DNA of 6,469 bases, taken from JAAOZP01 sp964616835 (GTDB lineage: Archaea; Thermoproteota; EX4484-205; JAAOZP01). The notes under the pieces were generated by a model. That model ran no database searches and had not been told where the DNA came from. It saw nothing but the letters and a program-made list of their open reading frames with translations. The position numbers were made by a program, and so were the translations under genes. Positions 5,762 to 6,469 of this stretch are shown piece by piece. Location: assembly GCA_964616835.1 (NCBI GenBank), contig CAZTSG010000061.1, forward strand, positions 1 to 6,469, given 5' to 3'. Numbering within the stretch: position 1 is the first letter of the stretch; the number at the start of each line of letters is the position of its first letter.

Positions 5762-5783
5762 TCCTCCACGTCATTTCAGCCTA

Positions 5784-6469
5784 ATGCTCGACATATTGAT
5801 TAACGCTTTCCTCGGCGGGTTCGTATGCTTGGTTGTTACGGGCTTAGGTGCAACGATAGCGTTCTTTAAGACAGGTTTATCAGGTAGGAGCCTAGACTGT
5901 TTCTTCGGGTTCTCAATAGGAATAATGATGGCAGCATCTTTCTTCAGCCTCCTTCAACCCGCGTTAGAAACGGGCGGTATAGTCATCTCCAGCATCGGTT
6001 TCCTAGCTGGGTCTCTACTAATGTATGGATCCGATGTATTTGTGCCTCATGAGCATCCTTTGAAAGAGGTTGGGGACGAGAAGGCTGGGAGGCTTAGGAA
6101 AATAATAGCTGCAGTAACTCTGCACAATCTGCCCGAGGGCTTTTCTGTCGGAGTCGTATTCGGGTCTGGAAACCTTAAGGCTGCTTGGGCTCTGACCTCA
6201 GGAATAGCTATTCAGGATTTTCCGGAGGGGGCTTCGGTTTCAATACCCTTCCTGAAGCTCGGCAGGAGCAGGAGTAGAGCAGTTCTCCTCGGATTTTTGT
6301 CAGGAGTGGTTGAACCCTTGGGAGCCTTGCTGAGCGCTCTCCTAGTGCAGGTTTTCCAGTGGCTGCTCCCCTTCTTCTTGGCTTTCGGAGCCGGGGCGAT
6401 GATATACGTTATAGGCAGCGAGATGATTCCTGAAGCGCATTCAAGCGGCTTCGGTAAGGATACGATGCT
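5784..6469 (+). CDS. ZIP-family metal transporter, 3' end outside the window (partial)
   Basis: Membrane permease moving Zn2+, Fe2+, Mn2+ or similar divalent ions, normally into the cytoplasm. The frame is open from ATG 5784 to the window edge: 228 residues, probably lacking only the last part of the protein. About seven membrane segments are visible, with a His/Glu-containing loop (PHEHPLKE at 88-95) after the third. Metal residues: H114, N115, E118 in HNLPEG; Q144, D145, E148 in QDFPEG; E177 in VEPLG; and SEMIPEAH at 212-219. From memory, these match the two-metal centre of Bordetella BbZIP (H177, N178, E181, Q207, D208, E211, E240) with identical spacing of 30 and 29 residues. It belongs to the GufA-like group. 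The gene is more GC-rich than its neighbours (34 of 60 bases at 6301-6360 against 26 of 60 at 1201-1260). The start has a TATA box at the leaderless distance. It may supply iron for rubrerythrin or manganese and zinc under stress; this is inference. Confidence 0.92.
   Translation, partial: MLDILINAFLGGFVCLVVTGLGATIAFFKTGLSGRSLDCFFGFSIGIMMAASFFSLLQPALETGGIVISSIGFLAGSLLMYGSDVFVPHEHPLKEVGDEKAGRLRKIIAAVTLHNLPEGFSVGVVFGSGNLKAAWALTSGIAIQDFPEGASVSIPFLKLGRSRSRAVLLGFLSGVVEPLGALLSALLVQVFQWLLPFFLAFGAGAMIYVIGSEMIPEAHSSGFGKDTM

Overview
The window looks like chromosome of an anaerobic, probably thermophilic archaeon, most likely in or near the Thermoproteota; I cannot name a genus. The reasons are: codons rich in AGA/AGG and ATA; TATA boxes preceded by purine-rich BRE-like sequence lying about 26-30 nt before start codons, which implies leaderless mRNAs; archaeal-type protein families (a DUF438 protein, a COG2522-like HTH regulator, a Pyrococcus-like rubrerythrin); and no bacterial -35/-10 promoters or consistent Shine-Dalgarno sites. 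No tRNA, rRNA, CRISPR array, insertion sequence or phage gene was seen.

Layout: (1) 5-2197 (+) is a CopB-type copper P1B-ATPase with a C-terminal YHS/TRASH metal-binding domain. (2) 2200-2745 (-) is an FMN nitroreductase, convergent with the ATPase with only 2 bp between stop codons. (3) 2746-2835 is a compact divergent promoter region. It serves the nitroreductase and a two-gene unit, 2836-4164 and 4167-4595: a DUF438/hemerythrin-like/PAS sensor-like protein and a small HTH regulator with a C-terminal CxxH/CxxC metal knuckle. (4) 4624-5175 is rubrerythrin. (5) 5246-5719 is a Bcp/PrxQ-type peroxiredoxin. (6) 5784 to the window end is a ZIP-family metal transporter, cut off at its 3' end and noticeably more GC-rich than the rest.

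The genes form a coherent redox and metal stress neighbourhood. Rubrerythrin and peroxiredoxin remove peroxide without catalase. The nitroreductase is a flavin reductase of unknown substrate. The ATPase and the ZIP protein move redox-active or divalent metals. The DUF438-PAS protein and the HTH protein look like a sensor and a DNA-binding partner.

The most notable non-coding signals are two. A perfect 7-bp inverted repeat (GTTGACA-CA-TGTCAAC) covers the start codon of the DUF438 gene, with a third GTTGAC half-site touching its TATA box. A 14-nt element, TCGnATAACGCTTA, occurs at exactly the same distance before the rubrerythrin and peroxiredoxin starts, with a weaker version before the DUF438 gene. 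Together they suggest a small autoregulated archaeal redox regulon; this is inference from sequence only.
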